From assembly GCA_017303855.1 (NCBI GenBank), contig JAFLBL010000011.1, forward strand, positions 1-64,000: a stretch of 64,000 nucleotides of DNA, given 5' to 3'. The DNA is from Chitinophagales bacterium. Lineage in GTDB: Bacteria; Bacteroidota; Bacteroidia; Chitinophagales; Chitinophagaceae. Of this stretch, positions 43,976-52,273 are shown one piece after another. The translations under genes were made by a program, and so were the position numbers. The notes under the pieces are model-generated. The model was not told the DNA's origin. It saw only the letters and a list, made by a program, of their open reading frames with translations, and did no database searches. Position 1 is the stretch's first letter; each line of letters begins with the position of its first letter.

Positions 43976-45049
43976 ATGTATACCCTGATACGCACAATCC
44001 TGTTTAATTTTTCTCCCGAGGCTGTACATCATTTTTCCATGAAGATGCTCCGGTTGGTTTGCAGTACCTGGTTAGGAAAGAAATTGCTGACTTCCCTATT
44101 CACGCATAAACATCCGCAGCTCCATACTCTTTTCCTTGGGCTCCCTTTCCGGAATCCGGTCGGGCTTGCAGCCGGCTTTGATAAAAATGCGGAGTTTCTG
44201 CGGGAACTGGAATGCCTTGGTTTTGGCTTTGTAGAAACAGGCACGGTAACACCGAAAGCGCAACCCGGCAATGATAAACCACGAGTATTTCGTTTGCCGG
44301 CAGATAAAGCGTTGATCAACCGGATGGGATTTAATAACGAGGGAGTGGAAGTGGTGGCGGAACGATTAAGAAAGTGGAAGGAAAAGGGAGAGTCGGGAGG
44401 CGGGAGTCGGGAGGCTGAAAGCGGAGCAACTTATCGCATGATCATTGGGGGAAATATAGGGAAGAATAAAATAACGCCGAATGAGGAAGCCTGGAAAGAC
44501 TATGAAATCTGTTTTAATGCCCTACATGCGTATGTTGATTATTTTGTTGTGAATGTAAGTTCACCCAATACACCCGGCCTGCGCGAATTGCAGGAAAAAG
44601 AATCCTTGCGTAAAATTCTTGTACATCTGCAACAACTGAATGCAGGGAAGTCAATACAACGGCCGATCCTGTTAAAAATCGCACCGGATCTGACCAACGA
44701 ACAGCTGGACGATGTAGCGGCATTGGCACTCGAAATAAAACTGGATGGACTGGTGGCCACCAATACCACAATCAGCCGGGAGGGGCTGAGTGAGGAGTCG
44801 GGAGTAGTAAGTCGGGAGACTGGAGGTCTTAGCGGAAAACCTTTACAAAAAAGAAGTACGGAGGTTTTAAAATACCTGATCTCCCGGACGAATGGGAAAA
44901 TTCCGGTGATTGCATCGGGGGGTATTTTCACCGGGGCGGATGCAAAAGAGAAACTCCGGTGCGGTGCGCCATTGGTGCAGGTATGGACCGGATTTATTTA
45001 TGAGGGTCCGGCAATCGTTAAGAAAATTACCAGGAGCCTTTTGTCCTGA
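43976..45049 (+). CDS. pyrD: quinone-dependent dihydroorotate dehydrogenase (class 2)
   Basis: A 357-residue membrane-associated flavoenzyme oxidising dihydroorotate to orotate with menaquinone as acceptor. The hydrophobic N-terminus MYTLIRTILFNFSPEAVHHF is the class 2 quinone-site helix. The core has NPVGLAAGFDKNAEF near 59, GFVETGTVTPKAQPGNDKPR near 85, NVSSPNTPGLRELQ near 192, KIAPDLTN and PVIASGGIFTGADAKEKL near 308. The ATG at 43976 is preferred; an in-frame GTG lies 24 nt upstream. Two low-complexity stretches (about 137-147 and 272-283) are encoded by GGGAGTC-type repeats inserted in frame at loop positions. Confidence 0.93.
   Translation: MYTLIRTILFNFSPEAVHHFSMKMLRLVCSTWLGKKLLTSLFTHKHPQLHTLFLGLPFRNPVGLAAGFDKNAEFLRELECLGFGFVETGTVTPKAQPGNDKPRVFRLPADKALINRMGFNNEGVEVVAERLRKWKEKGESGGGSREAESGATYRMIIGGNIGKNKITPNEEAWKDYEICFNALHAYVDYFVVNVSSPNTPGLRELQEKESLRKILVHLQQLNAGKSIQRPILLKIAPDLTNEQLDDVAALALEIKLDGLVATNTTISREGLSEESGVVSRETGGLSGKPLQKRSTEVLKYLISRTNGKIPVIASGGIFTGADAKEKLRCGAPLVQVWTGFIYEGPAIVKKITRSLLS
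44386..44416. repeat. GGGAGTCGGGAGG repeat inside pyrD (first copy)
   Basis: Tandem copies of a GGGAGTCGGGAGGC word in frame within pyrD, encoding the stretch ESGGGSREAES. It falls in a variable loop before the conserved GGNIGKNK block. Confidence 0.75.
44792..44825. repeat. GAGTCGGGAG repeat inside pyrD (second copy)
   Basis: The same GAGTCGGGAG word reappears about 400 nt downstream in the same gene, encoding EESGVVSRETGG. It falls between the TNTTISREGL and LSGKPLQKRS blocks, a variable loop in the family. Confidence 0.7.
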
Positions 45050-45084
45050 GTACGGGATGACCTCCTCATTCAGCTGCAAATCAT

Positions 45085-45092
45085 TAATTTTG
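45085..45092 (+). promoter_or_regulatory. -7 box before the terC-like gene
   Basis: TAATTTTG is an exact TAnnTTTG match, giving a start near 45096 and a leader of about 14 nt. A -33 element is not evident. Confidence 0.4.
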
Positions 45093-45109
45093 TCCCTTTC
45101 TTATAAGTT

Positions 45110-45925
45110 ATGGAATACCTGTTTACCAGTGAAAGTATTATCAGTTTCTTTGTCTTAGTCATCCTTGAAGTGGTGCTGGGCATCGATAATGTCATATTCG
45201 TCAGTATTATCCTGAACCGGCTGAAAGGCGATAAGGCGCAGAAGAAAGCACGAAGGGCGTGGATGGTAACAGGAATCCTTATGCGCAGTTTATTGCTGAT
45301 GGGACTGGGCTGGTTATTGTCTCAAAAAGGCAAAGCCGTATTTACCCTTGGTGAAAAGGGGTTTGACCTGGCCAGTATAGTGATGCTGGCGGGCGGTCTG
45401 TTCCTGATCTATAAATCGGTCATGGAAATTCACCATAAGCTGGAAGGGGAAGATCCCAATGAAGCCTTAAAGAATCAAAAACCCATTTCCTTCGGACAGG
45501 CAATCGGACAGATTGTTATTATTGACGCGGTATTCTCATTCGACAGTATCATCACAGCCGGCGGTACCGCCAAACATGTGGAAATCATGATAGCGGCCGT
45601 TGTGATTGCCATGACCATCATGTTTCTGTTCAGTCCCGCCATTTCCGGCTTTATTCATAAGCACCCGACACTGAAAATGCTGGCCCTCTCCTTCCTGGTT
45701 ATGATTGGTTTAAGCCTGATCATTGAAGGCTGGGACAGTGACGCGGCACACCAGTTGCACCTGAAAAATTATATTTATTTCGGCATGGCTTTCTCCTTTA
45801 TTGTAGAAATGCTGAATATGACCATGATGAGCCGCGCGAAAAAGCGCAAGGCAAATGTGGTGAAATTAAATGAGCCGGTACTGGAAGAAAAAAAGGATCC
45901 CGGTTATTCAGACCAGGCAAAATAA
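45110..45925 (+). CDS. TerC family integral membrane protein
   Basis: A 271-residue membrane protein with about seven helices. It has the family motifs FFVLVILEVVLGIDNVIFVS near 15-34 and IVIIDAVFSFDSIITAGG near 138-155, whose acidic residues inside the membrane suggest metal transport. TerC proteins are linked to tellurite resistance and, in other bacteria, to manganese export during secretion. The C-terminus is charged and cytoplasmic. A 34-bp perfect palindrome follows as terminator. The metal is not known here. Confidence 0.92.
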   Translation: MEYLFTSESIISFFVLVILEVVLGIDNVIFVSIILNRLKGDKAQKKARRAWMVTGILMRSLLLMGLGWLLSQKGKAVFTLGEKGFDLASIVMLAGGLFLIYKSVMEIHHKLEGEDPNEALKNQKPISFGQAIGQIVIIDAVFSFDSIITAGGTAKHVEIMIAAVVIAMTIMFLFSPAISGFIHKHPTLKMLALSFLVMIGLSLIIEGWDSDAAHQLHLKNYIYFGMAFSFIVEMLNMTMMSRAKKRKANVVKLNEPVLEEKKDPGYSDQAK

Positions 45926-45959
45926 ACAGAAAAGCGCTCCGGCCGGAGCGCTTTTCTGT
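45926..45959. terminator. 34-bp perfect palindrome, bidirectional terminator
   Basis: ACAGAAAAGCGCTCCGG is followed directly by its exact complement, with no loop bases beyond the folding minimum. A and T runs occur at both ends. It ends the terC-like unit and probably the convergent caspase-like unit. Confidence 0.85.
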
Positions 45960-45971
45960 TGGCGGACTATT

Positions 45972-47183
45972 TTATTCAATCCGTTTCACGGTCATGGATA
46001 CTTGTCCTGTATTATCCCCGTATCCGATCAGCACATCATTCGCATGACACATCAGGTAGCCGGAAATGGCGGCGGTATATGTTCTGGACGTACCGATTTT
46101 AAAATGTGTTCCGGTATAGGAGGTATTATTAAAATCACGGAATATCTCTCCTACCAGTGTCATCATATTATAACCGGATTGACGACGGGCTCCATCGAGA
46201 ATGCCCGGTTGGTAACCATTGGCAGTCGTTTCTGTGCTGCTATTTTTCCAGAGATCCGTGCCGGAAACGGTAAACTGGTATTTTTCACCGGCACTCATAA
46301 ATAGTGTGGTATGGTTATAGGCTTCACCGGCCTTGATCACAAAAGATTTGGACTCATTCACGCCTAATTTACTGGCTGCAAAACGAAGCGCGGTATTTCC
46401 ATCCACTTTCATCTTAGAGCAGTCGATACGGGTCATTCCGTTTTCAATCTGCTGCATATAAGGGATCACGGAATAAAAAGGCCGGGAGGCACTCCAGGAA
46501 TCGTTAGCCGCCTGAAGGGCCGTTTTCCCATTAATTACAAAGTCGTTAAAAAAATAAGTGATTTGTGGTTCAGGCATATAGTTGTTATTGACAGATCCAA
46601 CCGCCGTTTTTGCACCGATACTGATCCATGCATCATTGGTGTTTCCCCCCTTACAGTTACACATATAAACCAGGCGCAGGTTGAAATTAAAACCGCTGCC
46701 TTCGCGGGCCCTGGCATCCGTAATAAGGCTCCTGATACCTTTATATGATTTTGAGACACCGCCGAATTTTAATGTAGCGTCCGATTCAGGTAATAATTCA
46801 TTCTTCAATACCAGGAAGAAAGTACTTCCATCCTGTGTGCTTCCTCCATGACCAAGTACCAGCAGATCAACCGTTTTACCAAGTTTTGTCTGAGCAATAA
46901 GGTGGTTCAGCAGGTTAGCACGGGTACAGGCAACATCGGTCAGTAAAATGACTTTTTCATACCTGTCGGCCAGTTGCAGTTTTGTTTTAAAGTTTTCGAA
47001 GTTCTCGGCCAATCCATCCACCACTTTATCCAGTGTGGTACGGAATGGTTCGGGAATTTCCGGGGTAAAACTAAGTTTCCCGGTATTCTCCTGCAATACG
47101 ATCAACACGTTATTCTTTCCAGGCTGTGCCTGGAGGATACCTGCTGACATAAACAGCAGACAGATCAAGAGTACTTTTTTCAT
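45972..47183 (-). CDS. exported caspase/CHAT-like protein with a lectin-like C-terminal domain
   Basis: A 403-residue protein with a signal peptide (1-20, MKKVLLICLLFMSAGILQAQ). The middle part fits clan CD cysteine peptidases of the caspase/CHAT type: a strand YEKVILLTDVAC, the His motif VDLLVLGHGGS (H112), and the Cys motif LVYMCNCKGG (C175) followed by DAWISIGAKTAVGS, as in CHAT domains where an AGA-x-x-V block follows the catalytic Cys. The C-terminal about 120 residues resemble PA-IL/LecA-type beta-sandwich lectins (MSAGEKYQFTVSGTDLW, then ISGYLMCHANDVLIGYGDNTGQ). It may be a secreted protease that binds a glycan; activity is inferred. It follows an outer membrane protein gene after 33 nt. 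Confidence 0.72.
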   Translation of the reverse strand: MKKVLLICLLFMSAGILQAQPGKNNVLIVLQENTGKLSFTPEIPEPFRTTLDKVVDGLAENFENFKTKLQLADRYEKVILLTDVACTRANLLNHLIAQTKLGKTVDLLVLGHGGSTQDGSTFFLVLKNELLPESDATLKFGGVSKSYKGIRSLITDARAREGSGFNFNLRLVYMCNCKGGNTNDAWISIGAKTAVGSVNNNYMPEPQITYFFNDFVINGKTALQAANDSWSASRPFYSVIPYMQQIENGMTRIDCSKMKVDGNTALRFAASKLGVNESKSFVIKAGEAYNHTTLFMSAGEKYQFTVSGTDLWKNSSTETTANGYQPGILDGARRQSGYNMMTLVGEIFRDFNNTSYTGTHFKIGTSRTYTAAISGYLMCHANDVLIGYGDNTGQVSMTVKRIE

Positions 47184-47216
47184 TGGTGTTTGTTTTATGG
47201 TTAATTAAAGTTTGAT

Positions 47217-48434
47217 TTATCGCATCATACAGGATATACCCGCCACCGGGATAAAAGCCTGGGATTTACCGTTTACATCGAGTATCCAGCGCATACCGTA
47301 ATTGATAATTACATTCTGACTGATCCGCCAGTCACCCCCGATACTGAGCGAATTAGGGTGTACCACGTTCCATTTTACGGAACTGGAAACCACTTCCATA
47401 TTAACGGGCTCTGTAAACACTTCCTGTAGCGCTTCCACGGGTGTTTTCAACGCTTTCTTTTCATACAGGAATTCGACAAAGAAACTGTAGAGCGGGCCGC
47501 CATACCGGAGATTGACGCCAGCACTGTACAGTTTATTTTCCGCTACGGCCTTTGCCGACTGCTCTGCGAGGGTTTGTGTATTCCGAAGTAAAAAATCCAG
47601 TTCCTCTTCATACCAGGTGGTACGAACCAATCCTGAAATCATCCATCTTTTTCCAATTGGCAGTGCCCCGTTAAGCCAGATGCCCCAACCTGTATTCCGG
47701 TTCAGCCGTAGTTTTTTCAGGGAACCTGCACTATCACTCTGATACGTGTATACCCGGCCGAATGCAAAATCCAGTGAAGCGGCATTCCAGTTTTCGGCAA
47801 TGAATACTTTTGCACGCTCATTGATCTCGGTATTGCGGCGACTGTTCAGACTGAACAACTGCTCCTCTGTACTTTTAATTTCTGAACGGATACCAGGTTT
47901 CTCCAACACGTTCTGTACCGTATCAAGTCTGAATTGTAATTCTTTCAACTTTGTCTCAAGTGTTTTTCTTTCTTCTGCAAAACGCAAACCGATGTCTTCA
48001 TACATGGATTTAACCATCAAAGGATCCTTTTTCTTAAACAGGTTAAGTTTGGCGGCAAGCCCGATCCGGCGATCACTTTCTTCATTCTGTACTGTACCCA
48101 GGGAAACATCAAGACTGGCCATTTTCCGCATAAATCCGCTGGCCGCCTGGTACCTGGACAGGTCTTTCCGGTTATAAAAAAGCTCCCAGAAAGGTTGTGA
48201 CTGTATGGCAAGGTTGGGATTTAGGCGCCAGGACTTGAAGGACCAGTCCACTTTGAAATTTTTAATATCTGATGTCCGGTTAATCTGGGATGGCGTAACG
48301 CCCATCAGATCAAAAACGGGGGAAACGGGGATGGAAAATTCGCTTGGATTCAACCTGCCGGAAGCTGATTCCTTCTCCTGCGCCATTAACTGGCAGGAAA
48401 ACAGGACCAGTAAAAGAATAAAGGCGTAACGCAT
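47217..48434 (-). CDS. outer membrane beta-barrel-like protein, paralogue of the 58245 gene product
   Basis: A 405-residue exported protein (signal peptide 1-18). It opens with FSIPVSPVFDLMGVTPSQI near 33 and NPNLAIQSQPFWELF near 73, the same two motifs as in the protein encoded at 58245-59417. A coiled-coil-like charged stretch (about 150-200) and alternating strands through the C-terminal half follow, as in a barrel. No named family recognised. As first gene of the two-gene unit it probably serves the caspase-like protein, for instance as its outer membrane partner. It faces the two-component system across 151 nt. Confidence 0.7.
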   Translation of the reverse strand: MRYAFILLLVLFSCQLMAQEKESASGRLNPSEFSIPVSPVFDLMGVTPSQINRTSDIKNFKVDWSFKSWRLNPNLAIQSQPFWELFYNRKDLSRYQAASGFMRKMASLDVSLGTVQNEESDRRIGLAAKLNLFKKKDPLMVKSMYEDIGLRFAEERKTLETKLKELQFRLDTVQNVLEKPGIRSEIKSTEEQLFSLNSRRNTEINERAKVFIAENWNAASLDFAFGRVYTYQSDSAGSLKKLRLNRNTGWGIWLNGALPIGKRWMISGLVRTTWYEEELDFLLRNTQTLAEQSAKAVAENKLYSAGVNLRYGGPLYSFFVEFLYEKKALKTPVEALQEVFTEPVNMEVVSSSVKWNVVHPNSLSIGGDWRISQNVIINYGMRWILDVNGKSQAFIPVAGISCMMR

Positions 48435-48454
48435 GGCATCATTTTTTAATGAGC

Positions 48455-48462
48455 CAAAGATG
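48455..48462 (-). promoter_or_regulatory. -7 box of the outer membrane/caspase-like unit
   Basis: On the minus strand CATCTTTG, close to TAnnTTTG, with transcription predicted near 48451. There is no -33 TTTG at the right distance. A TACCTGA half-site at 48486-48492 is centred about 38 nt upstream, as expected for an activator-dependent promoter. Confidence 0.4.
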
Positions 48463-48517
48463 CAGTAGCCCGTCTTTTGTCCCTATACCTGAAACGGCTG
48501 ATTTACCGGTATATAAA

Positions 48518-48535
48518 CTACCTGAATTCAGGTAG
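48518..48535. promoter_or_regulatory. 18-bp perfect palindrome, possible NarL-type operator
   Basis: CTACCTGAA meets its exact complement TTCAGGTAG. The core reads TACCTGA, 2 nt, TCAGGTA, the 7-2-7 arrangement bound by NarL-family regulators. A lone TACCTGA half-site lies 33 nt to the left. The neighbouring gene pair encodes just such a regulator. Relative to a -7-like box TATTTTTC (48557-48564) the palindrome is centred near -41.5. Confidence 0.55.
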
Positions 48536-48585
48536 AGATAATTACTGGTGAATCGCTATTTTTCCATTCTAAACAATGGTGTTCC

Positions 48586-50631
48586 ATGCACAATGCAAAG
48601 TATCAATTCCCGGTTTTCCTGCTGTTAACAGCGGCTTTGTTGTTCTGCTCTCTACATGCAGAATCGCAACACCCAGTTGAAGACAGCCTGCAGCAGGTAA
48701 TCAGGGATTCAAAGGCAGATACGGCCCGGGTGGATGCCTTACTGGCCTTGGCCAATCAGTTGCTGAAAAAAAATAATCCGGGTGCGCCGGTACTGGAGAA
48801 ACTGGAACAGGCCCGTGAGTTGTCTTTAAAATCCGGTTATCATACCGGCATCCTGCAAAGCCTGCTGGCCATTGGCAATGTTCACCGGGGCAATTCTGAC
48901 TGGGCCGGAAGTATGGAAGCATACAATGAACTCATACGATACAGCAAGACGGTTAGCCTCGACAGCTTGCGGAAACGATCCACGATGATGGCCTTTAACA
49001 ACCTGGGCAATATTTTTAATTCAAACGGAGACTTTAACAATGCACTCAGTTATCGTTTTAAAGCATTGGAAATTGCAGAAATTCTCATGCCTGAAAACGT
49101 TAACGGGCTTGCCATAATATACCTGAATATCGCCAGTGATTACCGCCAGTTGAAAATGCCTGCTAAAGGACTTGAATACCTGAAAAAGACAGCCGCCTTT
49201 TTTCCCAAACTGACCGGTCGGATGAAAATGGAATATTTTTATGAATCATACCAGTCATATATTAGTTATGACAGCATCCCTCAGGCCACCGGTTTACTGG
49301 ACAGTATTCAAAACGGATTGAACAATTTCGATCTCACGGAGCGGCAGCAAACGGATTTTGCGCTCATGCTATTCAAACTGAAAGGCAATCATGCCCTGGA
49401 CATACAGGATAATCCGGCTGTAGCAATGTCGTCGTACAGGGAGGCTTTGCATCTGGCAAAATCAATGGGAAATTTCCGGGAACATACGGAGGCGCTTAAT
49501 TATATCGGCTTCACGCATTTCAGGCTGAAGCAATATCCGGAAGCTATCCGGTTCTTAAATGAAGCATATGACTCTGCAAAAAATCAGTCATTAAAAAACA
49601 TGCGGTTTAAAATTGCCTATAACCTGGCTGAAGCGTACACGGCTTCCGGGGAGTATGCAAAAGCCTATCCCTTTCTCAAAGAATCGCAGGATCTTCAGAT
49701 GGAAATTTACAATGATGAAAAATCTGAGGAGTTGAATTTTCTGGAAGCGAAATACAATCACGAAAAGGCGGAAAAGGAAATTTCCAACCTTCGCTTATCG
49801 AATACGGAAAAGGAACTGGCCGTCACCAAAAGAAACCGGCTTATTTTGATTGGAGGTATCCTGACTGCTGCCCTGTTACTGATCATGGGCCTGCTTTACC
49901 GTTCAGTGCGTCAGAAAAGCCTGTTGGCGGAAAAAGACAGGAAACTGCAACAGGATCAGATCCTTTTTCTTGAGCGTCAGCAACAGGTGGTTTCCCTGCA
50001 ATCCATGGTCAATGGCCAGGAAACAGAACGTACACGCATTGCTAAAGACCTGCATGACGGCCTGAGCGGTTTGTTCAGTACTGTAAAAATGTATTTCAGC
50101 ACACTCCAGCATGAAAAAGAAGAGCTCAAACAAAATCCGACTTTTACCAAAAGCATTGAACTGATAGACAGTGCTGCGGACGAGATCCGCCGGATTGCCC
50201 ACAATATGATGCCGGAAGTGCTGATGAAACTCGGTCTGACACATGCGATACAGGATATGTGCAGCAATATAAGTGCCGGGAAATTACTGCAAGTGAGATT
50301 ACAAACCTACGGCCTGGAAAAACGAATGAATGCCTCTACGGAAATCATGCTTTACCGGATTGTACAGGAACTGCTGAACAATATCATGAAGCACGCTCAG
50401 GCCAGTTCAGCCCTCATACAATTTAACCGCGACGGCAACCGGCTGATGGTAACTGTGGAAGACAATGGGCGTGGATTCAGATTGGAAGAATCGGAAGGCC
50501 ATCAACACGCGGGGCTGGATACGATCAGAAGCCGCGTAAGCTACCTGAATGGAAATATAATAATCGATTCGCAGAAGGATATCGGCACTACAGTGATTAT
50601 GGAATTCTTAATTGACGAAGAATCTGTTTAA
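48586..50631 (+). CDS. TPR-containing sensor histidine kinase (HisKA_3 type)
   Basis: A 681-residue kinase. Signal peptide (1-27), then a long tetratricopeptide region (about 35-400) that is probably periplasmic, a membrane helix near 419-439, a coiled coil, and a HisKA_3 dimerisation domain with ERTRIAKDLHDGLSGLF (His near 489). The ATPase part shows IVQELLNNIMKHAQAS near 590 and TVEDNGRGFRLEE near 624. It phosphorylates a NarL-type regulator, clearly the adjacent gene 10 nt downstream. The TPR domain likely senses a protein or peptide signal. Confidence 0.93.
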   Translation: MHNAKYQFPVFLLLTAALLFCSLHAESQHPVEDSLQQVIRDSKADTARVDALLALANQLLKKNNPGAPVLEKLEQARELSLKSGYHTGILQSLLAIGNVHRGNSDWAGSMEAYNELIRYSKTVSLDSLRKRSTMMAFNNLGNIFNSNGDFNNALSYRFKALEIAEILMPENVNGLAIIYLNIASDYRQLKMPAKGLEYLKKTAAFFPKLTGRMKMEYFYESYQSYISYDSIPQATGLLDSIQNGLNNFDLTERQQTDFALMLFKLKGNHALDIQDNPAVAMSSYREALHLAKSMGNFREHTEALNYIGFTHFRLKQYPEAIRFLNEAYDSAKNQSLKNMRFKIAYNLAEAYTASGEYAKAYPFLKESQDLQMEIYNDEKSEELNFLEAKYNHEKAEKEISNLRLSNTEKELAVTKRNRLILIGGILTAALLLIMGLLYRSVRQKSLLAEKDRKLQQDQILFLERQQQVVSLQSMVNGQETERTRIAKDLHDGLSGLFSTVKMYFSTLQHEKEELKQNPTFTKSIELIDSAADEIRRIAHNMMPEVLMKLGLTHAIQDMCSNISAGKLLQVRLQTYGLEKRMNASTEIMLYRIVQELLNNIMKHAQASSALIQFNRDGNRLMVTVEDNGRGFRLEESEGHQHAGLDTIRSRVSYLNGNIIIDSQKDIGTTVIMEFLIDEESV

Positions 50632-50641
50632 CGAAAAATTC

Positions 50642-51274
50642 ATGATAACACTCTATATAATTGACGACCACCCCCTCGTAGCGGGCGGCATTTACATGAT
50701 GCTGAAAGATGTGAATTATATCCATATCTGCGGTACCGCCCGGAACGGAAAGGAAGCCATGGAATTCCTGGAAACAAACGAGCCGGATATCATTCTGCTT
50801 GATATCAGTCTGCCCGATACTGATGGCTTACAGCTATGTGAACAAATAAGACAAAAAAATAAACAAAGTAAAATTCTGGGTCTCACGTCCGCTAATGACG
50901 CCTCTATCATTACTCAAATGCTGCATCGCGGAGCCAATGGATACCTGTTGAAAAACATGGAACGGGATGAACTTCTTGAGGCGATCGACCGTGTATTGAA
51001 CGGAAAAATATTTCTGAGTAAATCCGCCAATGAAAAAGTACTCGAACAATATGCATCTGTAAACAGTGCCCTGGAAGACAAACCGGCCCTAACAAGGCGG
51101 GAGAAAGAAATCCTTGACCTGCTGAATGAAGGATTGAAAGGGCCGGCCATGGCGGAAAAATTATTTCTGAGCCCTTATACCGTAGAAACTCACCGCAAAA
51201 ACCTGATGCAGAAACTGAATGCCAGCAGTACCCAGCAATTATTAAAAACTGCACGGGAAAAGGGGTTACTCTGA
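50642..51274 (+). CDS. NarL/LuxR-type response regulator
   Basis: A 210-residue regulator. The receiver domain starts ITLYIIDDHPLVAGGIYMML, with the phosphoacceptor Asp in DIILLDISLPDTDGL near 56 and the conserved Lys in YLLKNMERDEL near 106. The C-terminal LuxR-type helix-turn-helix is LTRREKEILDLLNEGLKGPAMAEKLFLSPYTVETHRKNLMQKL near 149-191. The ATG at 50642 is chosen as the receiver starts there; an in-frame TTG upstream would overlap the kinase gene. It is the cognate partner of the kinase. The palindrome at 48518 is a candidate target. Confidence 0.94.
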   Translation: MITLYIIDDHPLVAGGIYMMLKDVNYIHICGTARNGKEAMEFLETNEPDIILLDISLPDTDGLQLCEQIRQKNKQSKILGLTSANDASIITQMLHRGANGYLLKNMERDELLEAIDRVLNGKIFLSKSANEKVLEQYASVNSALEDKPALTRREKEILDLLNEGLKGPAMAEKLFLSPYTVETHRKNLMQKLNASSTQQLLKTAREKGLL

Positions 51275-51985
51275 AATGCGGGACGGTGTCTGAACCAGCC
51301 ATACCGCAGCCACTATACCGGCGGTTTCGGTGCGGAGTCTTGTTTCTCCCAAGGTCACCGGCATAAACCCTTTTGCGATTGCCATGTCAATTTCCGCCGG
51401 TGTAAAATCTCCTTCCGGACCGATCAGTATAATGGAGGAGGCTGAAACAGTCTGCCCGGCCAGTGAATTCTTTGGCCCCTCTTCGCAATGAGCAATAAAC
51501 TTTGCATTTTCCAGGCGTTGTTCCAGTACCTGTTTAAAAGCCTGTGGCTCGCTCAAACGGGGCAACCATACCTGCTGACTTTGCAGCATGGCACTGATAC
51601 AGATCGCGTTCATCCGGTCATGCCGGAAACGCTCCTTCTCCGTACGCTCACATACCAATGGAATAATTTCCGTTACGCCTATTTCACCCGCTTTTTCCAA
51701 AAACCATTCAAACCGACTGGCATTTTTTATATTGGAAATGGCAATGGATACTTTGCGTTCTGCTGCAGGCGTGAACTTCACTTCACGAACAGACACTGTA
51801 CAGTGCTTCTTATGGTCATCGGCAATTTCGGCCAGGAGTAAATGCCCCAAACCATCAGTGAGGTGTAACCGCTCTCCCGCTTTCATCCGTAATACCTGTA
51901 CGATATGACGGCTGGTATCTTCGTCTAATACAAGTGATTTTTGCGCCTTATCATATGTGCCAATATAAAAGAAAGGAAGTGCCAT
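51266..51985 (-). CDS. rsmE: 16S rRNA (uracil1498-N3)-methyltransferase
   Basis: A 239-residue SPOUT methyltransferase that methylates U1498 of 16S rRNA. It has the N-terminal PUA-like part (DEDTSRHIVQVLRMKAGERLHLTDG near 20-45), the ISNIKNASRFEWFLEKAGEIGV block, and the knotted SAM-binding motif ILIGPEGDFTPAEI with VTLGETRLRTETA near 198-228. The 3' end overlaps the convergent response regulator gene by 9 nt. A small membrane protein gene lies just upstream, 13 nt away. Confidence 0.93.
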   Translation of the reverse strand: MALPFFYIGTYDKAQKSLVLDEDTSRHIVQVLRMKAGERLHLTDGLGHLLLAEIADDHKKHCTVSVREVKFTPAAERKVSIAISNIKNASRFEWFLEKAGEIGVTEIIPLVCERTEKERFRHDRMNAICISAMLQSQQVWLPRLSEPQAFKQVLEQRLENAKFIAHCEEGPKNSLAGQTVSASSIILIGPEGDFTPAEIDMAIAKGFMPVTLGETRLRTETAGIVAAVWLVQTPSRISE

Positions 51986-51998
51986 GAGGCAAAAAATA

Positions 51999-52202
51999 CT
52001 ATTTATTCAGAAAATGGTTTTTCTCTTTGTTAAGCAACATCTTCAATGAAAAAGAAATAACAGCTGCAATCAACGTGTAAAACCCGGCATTCAGCAACAA
52101 ATCCGCATCCCGATGATGCATGATCTGCCGGAGTGACCCGAATAAAATGAGTACGATCCCTGCTAAAGCCACGGCAATGATATACTTGTTTTTTAGTTTC
52201 AT
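51999..52202 (-). CDS. small two-transmembrane protein upstream of rsmE
   Basis: A 67-residue protein with two hydrophobic helices (about 8-24 and 38-55) and a Lys-rich C-terminus. No family recognised. It is 13 nt before rsmE on the same strand and may be co-transcribed. The start MKLKNKYIIAVALAGIV with positive residues before the first helix fits a small inner membrane protein. Confidence 0.6.
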   Translation of the reverse strand: MKLKNKYIIAVALAGIVLILFGSLRQIMHHRDADLLLNAGFYTLIAAVISFSLKMLLNKEKNHFLNK

Positions 52203-52249
52203 CCGGATGTACTGAGACTGATCGCTTTCAGCTTTATTTTACTTACATT

Positions 52250-52271
52250 TTGTTGGTCTTCTGACCAACAA
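52250..52271. other. hairpin after dnaB
   Basis: A 9-bp perfect stem (TTGTTGGTC with GACCAACAA, 4-nt loop) just after the dnaB stop codon. No T tract follows on the minus strand, so it may be an mRNA end-protecting hairpin rather than an intrinsic terminator. Confidence 0.5.
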
Positions 52272-52273
52272 GA

